A stretch of DNA of 64,000 nucleotides, taken from contig OY740768.1 in NCBI GenBank assembly GCA_963513935.1, positions 76,484,877 through 76,548,876 on the forward strand, in the 5' to 3' direction. A program made the position numbers and the translations under genes. This stretch comes from Aphrophora alni. Its lineage: Eukaryota > Arthropoda > Insecta > Hemiptera > Aphrophoridae. Positions within the stretch are counted from its first letter, which is position 1, and the number at the start of each line of letters is the position of its first letter. Shown here in pieces: positions 59,130-64,000 of the stretch. The notes beneath the pieces were generated by a model. That model did no database searches, was not told the origin of the DNA, and saw nothing but the letters and a program-made list of their open reading frames with translations.

Positions 59130-61970
59130 AAAATATCAAAAACAGCCTATCAATAAAACTGTAAAATCTATGTATGTTAATTTTAAAAATAAATTAATAA
59201 ATTCTATAAGATGCCAAAACCAATTATTATAGAGGCATTTTTGAAGAAAGTAAACGAAATCCGGAGCGGCAATGGAAAACAATTAAGCAACTACTTGGCG
59301 AAGAAACTAAAGGTAACGAAATTATTAATTTAAAAGACAGCAATGGGCATAAAGTTTCTGATCCAACTAAAGTTGCAAATATATTTAATTCCTTCTTTTG
59401 TACGGTAGCTTCTGAACTCAGGGCAAGTGTTGGGTTGGATGATGATCACGCTCAGCAAATTGCAGATAGAAATGCTAAATTATTTAAAGATACTCATAGT
59501 ACACACTCCTTATTTTCTATCCAACCACAAAAGTTGAGGTAAACTTAATAATATCATTGGAGAGTAGAAAAGCCCCCCGGTTTTGATGGTATAACACCTG
59601 TTATTATTAAGGAAATATCTGAACACATTGTTGGTGTTCTCGTGTATTTGATTAATTTTAGTTTGAGTGCTGGGGAGTTTCCATCTATATTAAAAAATGC
59701 AGTAGTGAAGCCTCTTTATAAGAAAAACGATAAAATGGATCCCAGTAATTATAGGCATATAGCGTTGCTGTCAATCTTTTCAAATATTTTAGAAAAAGTT
59801 GTAAAGAGAAGATTGGTAAACTTTCTCGATAAAAATGTTTTCTTTAGTAGGAATCAATTTGGTTTCAGAAATAAGTTGAACACTAACGATGTGCTACTCC
59901 AGTTTATAAACCAAGCTTATGAAGGCATAAATGAGGGTAAATGTTGCTCAGGTTGTAATATTCTCCTTTTCACAAAATTATATTTTTATTTTATTACTAA
60001 TATTCTCTAATACCTTATTAAACATCCTTTCAACTAAATTATATTGACTAAGATACAATAATTAGTCAGCCTCTTAGTACAAATTATTTATTCACTTTCC
60101 TTTATACATTAAATGTTATTTCATTTTAAATGTTTAATTATTGCTTTAACTGTCCTGAATTAAATAAATATAATGTATAACTCTTAATTCCGGGTTTCTG
60201 GTACGTGGCTTTATTTAAAAAAATTCCTTGATTTTCTTAATTAGTCCTAATTTATGCAAATTTCAAGATTCTAAATTTATTATTATGCTTATATTATATC
60301 TCTAAATGTCTCTATTATTAATTATATAATTGTTCATTATACTTATAGTTCATGCTTATTTTACTCTCACAGTGATGGTTTCAAATATTTTCCTTTTAAT
60401 TTGGCTTGTTCAATTAATATGGATTTTTTCTAGGCTTTTCTTTTCTCACACATTCAAAGTTCAACTTTACTTTCTGAAATCCTCTTTACAACTGCTACGC
60501 ATTGTTTTCATATATCGCGGCTAAAATTAGTTCTTCCTTTTTTCTCCTTATCCAATCATAATATTCTATTTTCATCAGCTGTCTTTGCGTATTGATACTA
60601 GAGAAATTCTAGCCTCGAGCGCTAGCCTCAGTTCCGATATTTCCATACAATTAAATTCACTCAGCGACTACACGTATCAAAAGTTCTACTATTTTTCTTT
60701 CACTTTTTATTTTGTTATTTTTTTTATTTGTCCTTTAGCCTTTCACATTTATTTGTTTATGTCACTTTGTTTATTTTTTAAATCACTTTAGTTTATTGGT
60801 TGGTTCACTTCTTATCCATCTATATTAATTTATTCTAACCTTACTATTTCTATTTTACATTTAGTTGTTCTTTTGACTCTTTTTATGTTTGTACTATGAA
60901 TTCACCCAAGTTTATTTTCATCCTTACTATCTCGTCACAAGGTATTTTTATAGACATAATGAAAGTGTTTGACACTATTGATCATACTATTTTAATATCC
61001 AGGATGTACAACGCAGATATCAGAGGAGTTGCCCTCAAATGGTTCAGCTCGTATTTAGCGGATAGGACGCAGCAGACTAAGGTGAATTTGGGTTTGAGTG
61101 AACCGGGAAATGCTCGCTTCGGAATTCCTCAGGGTTCGGTGCTCTCCGGTCCATTATTTTTAATATATGTTAACATGTTATGTAATGGTGCATTTAAAGG
61201 TGAGTTGGTAGCATTTGCCGATGACACGGCTTTATTCTATAAGCGGACACTGTGGAACAATTGCGAACTTACATGCAATGTGACATATGTGCAATGCATT
61301 GGTGGTTTACAAGAAATTACATGGTAATAAGCCCAAAATCAAAATATATTATTTTTAGTATTACAAAAAATATTCAATTTTCTGTTCCATTAAAGTACCA
61401 TGAGATAAATTGTAATATGATTTTATGCCCATGTCCCGCGATTGAACAAGTTCAAGAAATTCAATATTTAGGACTGTTTGTCAATTCCAAGCTTACTTGG
61501 AAGAAACACACAACCTATCTTAAAAATAAATTAATAAAATATATCAGGCTATTTTATATGCTCAGATGTGTATGCAACGTGAAAGTATTGAAAATGATCT
61601 ATTTTGCACTGGTTAGTTCTAAGTTAGAATAGGGTCTTGCAATTTGAGGAGGGACTTACGATACAACACTAAAACCAATAATTACGCTGCAGAAGATCTT
61701 TGTTCGTATATGATCGCACAAACCCAAAACAGAACATAGTGCACCTCTTTTCAAAAAACTTAATATATTACCTCTTAAAAACCTTTTTATCTATAAAGTA
61801 TTGAGAACCTTTTTTGATAGAAGCGGGAATAGTGATGGCACTTTAGGGCCAAGAGCTTTGACATTGTGGAATAGGTCAAATGTTTTTGTACCTAAACCAA
61901 ATTTTACAATTTATATGAAATCTTATGCATATCTGGCACTTAAAATTATTCAATTTTATGCCAGAAAGTA
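59130..61970 (+). pseudogene. LINE reverse transcriptase, broken
   Basis: Order of segments: ESKRNPERQWKTIKQLL; VANIFNSFFCTVASEL; KPPGFDGITPVIIKEIS; FPSILKNAVVKPLYKKNDK; DPSNYRHIALLSIFSNILEK; NQFGFRNKLNTNDVLLQF. The frame is interrupted after GKCCSG by the solo LTR and resumes as IFIDIMKVFDTIDHTIL, where the catalytic Asp of FIDI is kept. Then come FGIPQGSVLSGPLFLIYVN and the catalytic AFADDTAL (about 61208-61232). A shifted frame continues with YMVISPKSKYIIFS, QYLGLFVNSKLTW and C-terminal KPKTEHSAPLFKKLNILPL. Stops and shifts at about 59541, 61327 and 61632. The RT would copy the element RNA at the nick; this copy is dead. Confidence 0.85.
59954..60939. mobile_element. solo LTR, 986 bp, inside the LINE RT
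   Basis: It starts TGTAATATTC and ends CGTCACA (TG..CA), flanked by a perfect 4-bp duplication AGGT (59950-59953 and 60940-60943). Removing it together with one AGGT restores the RT reading frame. Four-base duplications are usual for Ty3/Gypsy elements. No internal domain remains, so it is a solo LTR. The strand is not settled. It is pyrimidine-rich and contains an AATAAA-type sequence near 60166. The edges also fit GT-AG, but an intron is unlikely in a LINE. Confidence 0.78.
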
Positions 61971-62308
61971 TTAAATCATGTTCGAACAGACATACGTTCT
62001 CTGGTTTGCTGTGTAATTTTTGCTCGAGCTTGAAGATGTACAATCGTAGTATTTTAAAGTACTATCCTGAACCTTACTTTTTGGTGTTATATTCGGGTGT
62101 TGTATCCTTGCAAGTGTGTATGCGGAGTGCTTGTGTATAGTGTTTATCCAAGATAACATACAGGGATATATTTATTAAGTTGTAAGTTATTAAGTTCAGT
62201 TATCAATAAATATGCATTGTTTATAAAAAGACTAGTAGTCATATGTTTGATTGTAGATTTTAATGTAAAAAATTATGTGGTCGGCTGCGGACCTCAACTT
62301 TATCTAAA

Positions 62309-62341
62309 AAACCCCAGACAGGTTTTATTACCTCGGGGTTT
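62309..62341 (+). other. stem-loop in the LINE 3' UTR
   Basis: AAACCCC pairs with GGGGTTT, and inside it AGGT pairs with ACCT around a TTTATT loop. It lies about 130 bp before the repeat tail. Some LINE RTs recognise 3' stem-loops; that role here is inference. Confidence 0.6.
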
Positions 62342-62472
62342 CTTTTATTGTTTCTTGTCTATTTGGAGAAGGTTATTCTTTGTTTTAGTTTAAAAAATGT
62401 TTAGCCTAATTTCATTTGTAAAAACTTATTTATATGTTTGTTGATAAAAGGCAATAAAAATCAATCAATCAA

Positions 62473-64000
62473 TATCTGTATTATTAGTAAAAAAAACCAA
62501 TATTTTATAGATGTACAAATTTATAAATTTATTTAAATCACAACATCAGTACCTAATAGAAATCAATACATGTAAATCAGTACAAACAGTAGACAGATTG
62601 GCTTGTGGTTTTGAAATTATGTTAGGCCTAGAACTATTAATGTTGGATTAATACATATTTGGGGTGAGTAATAAATTCTAGGTTAATAGCAACATTGGGT
62701 TTACAGATTATGTACTATCTTTGTGATTTGTACCATTATATCTATAGAGTCGAATGTTTTTATCAAATCAAGAAATAATATATAATACATTTTTACTTGA
62801 GGCAGTTGCAATTTGTTCTTACTTGCACTAATACACAGTTCTAAGACTTAGACACATGTTTCTTACTAGGTTTATACCATGCCTCCAAAGTATTAAAAAT
62901 AATGGTATAAATAAAGCATAACAAATAATACTCAAAATAACAACTTAAAATGAAATTTGAACTGTTTTTTAAACTTTCCAAATCTTTTCTATTATAGGAT
63001 TATAACTATCATTGGGAAAGGTTAGGTTAAATTATCAACAAATAAAATAAAAAATGTATTGTATTAAAATTGTTTCTGGAAAGCTTTCAATCCAAATTAA
63101 AAAAATAAGCGAGTGGCCAACAGACAACAATGTTTAATAATATCTGCTCAAATAGGTCTTTATCGTGGGGTATGACACCTTAGTCATATAATGGAAAAGA
63201 TCAAACTTTCCTGGAAGACATTTTTATTTAACTAAAAAATAAAAACTTCTTCGATCACTACTTTTTTGATGTTTCATTTGTATGAATTAAAACCTTTTAA
63301 TGTTTCATAGATTTACAAAAATATCAACTAATTTTTTTAAATATTTTTTATAACAATAATTATACTATTATGTTTCCTCTAAAACTCGACATAACTTTCA
63401 TGTGACATGTAACTATGCATCAACTAATTAGAGTAAACTATAATTAATAGAGAGATTATTTATGCTTTCAAAGAGGAGGAAGGTCTTCAGTTTAGTTAAC
63501 CACTCATAAAAACTACTGTTTCTCACTGTTTCTACCGTACTCATGTTACCATTTCTGTGTGTAGCTATGGAAGTTAACATACAGTTATTAAAATGTTGGT
63601 TAACTGGAGCTATTGGAAACAATGTGCATTGACCACAAAAAAGGAAGTAGTTATTTAAATATTCAAAAGAAAATAATAACAATGATCTATTAGAAGTTGA
63701 ATGGAATCTTTGACATTATTTCGAGTTACATCATTCAACAAAAGGTTTGTTACACCAAGGTTTTCAACCTGTGACGGTCTCTACTACATTTGTTGGGAGA
63801 GTAAACGAATTGATTACATATAAAAAATAAGTTACATGATAGTTTTAAAGGAAATCAAAAGGAACAAACTAGATCAGTAAATATAAACAGTACTATCACT
63901 GTTATAATTATAAAAAACAATTTACTTGATATTTGTAAAAAAGGTTTCATACAAATGAAAACATAACAAAAGCAGTAAATAGAAAAGATGGATGGAATGG
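62473..64000. other. right end of window, no secure gene
   Basis: AT-rich. A minus-strand frame at 63428-63682 (84 codons) has an acceptor-like TTTCCAATAG within it and a reasonably balanced composition (HFNNCMLTSIATHRNGNMST), but no domain I recognise. It is not a visible MAT2B exon. Confidence 0.4.

Larger units (their letters stand above)
59095..62472 (+). mobile_element. LINE (Jockey/CR1-like), 5'-truncated, interrupted by a solo LTR
   Basis: The RT coding remnant runs on the plus strand, followed by a 3' UTR with a stem-loop and a tail AATAAAAATCAATCAATCAAT, the short-repeat tail of CR1/Jockey-like LINEs. No endonuclease domain is present, so the 5' part is missing. It lies head to head with the minus-strand LINE remnant. 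Confidence 0.82.

Noticed and set aside
59954..60939. Reading the LINE interruption as a GT-AG intron
   Set aside because: Perfect AGGT duplication and TG..CA ends fit an LTR insertion; introns are not expected in LINE ORFs.

Overview
This is a eukaryotic, very AT-rich, intron-containing and transposon-dominated window. The two host genes look like insect genes. The mix of families (BEL/Pao, piggyBac, mariner, Tc1, PIF/Harbinger, Helitron, LINE) would suit a hemipteran such as a leafhopper or planthopper relative; that placement is inference. I see no bacterial genes, operons, CRISPR arrays, tRNA or rRNA genes.

Host genes. (1) DENR (density-regulated re-initiation factor), minus strand, complete in two coding exons (31001-30708 and 25945-25691) around a 4.76-kb intron that carries a dead mariner. 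(2) The last two coding exons of MAT2B (regulatory beta subunit of methionine adenosyltransferase), minus strand (52192-51999 and 48246-47992). Its upstream exons are not visible in the 11.8 kb to the right, which is filled with transposons. No other host gene is secure; a 128-codon open frame at 6569-6953 and a short one near 63.6 kb are unassigned.

Layout. 1.1-3.7 kb: PIF/Harbinger with convergent Myb/SANT and transposase pseudogenes and a 260-bp-arm palindrome between them. 4.4-6.1 kb: nearly intact Tc1 element whose transposase appears to contain a spliceosomal intron. 8.6-9.3 kb: mariner ruin. 10.9-11.4 kb: pogo-like MITE. 11.4-19.8 kb: full BEL/Pao retrotransposon with almost identical LTRs, a 5-bp target duplication and three in-frame stop codons. 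21.1-23.3 kb: piggyBac. 25.7-31.0 kb: DENR. 33.4-35.7 kb: diverged direct and inverted repeats. 36.2-37.0 kb: MITE beside a degenerate coding stretch with a YNSIPNIE-type motif. 40.7-47.0 kb: two TTAA-flanked non-autonomous elements and a piggyBac ruin. 48.0-52.2 kb: MAT2B 3' exons, with a mariner ruin and (TA)n arrays in the intron. 52.6-53.8 kb: non-autonomous Helitron. 53.9-56.7 kb: mariner end cut by a piggyBac, itself interrupted by a second piggyBac-type element. 57.4-58.2 kb: mariner half. 58.3-62.5 kb: two opposed LINE remnants, the right one split by a 986-bp solo LTR with a 4-bp target duplication.

The transposable elements do not form one working system. The most unusual items are the BEL copy with three different stop codons despite young LTRs, the Harbinger palindrome, the intron-bearing Tc1 transposase, the palindromic subterminal repeats of the piggyBac elements, and the unassigned YNSIPNIE-type coding remnant.
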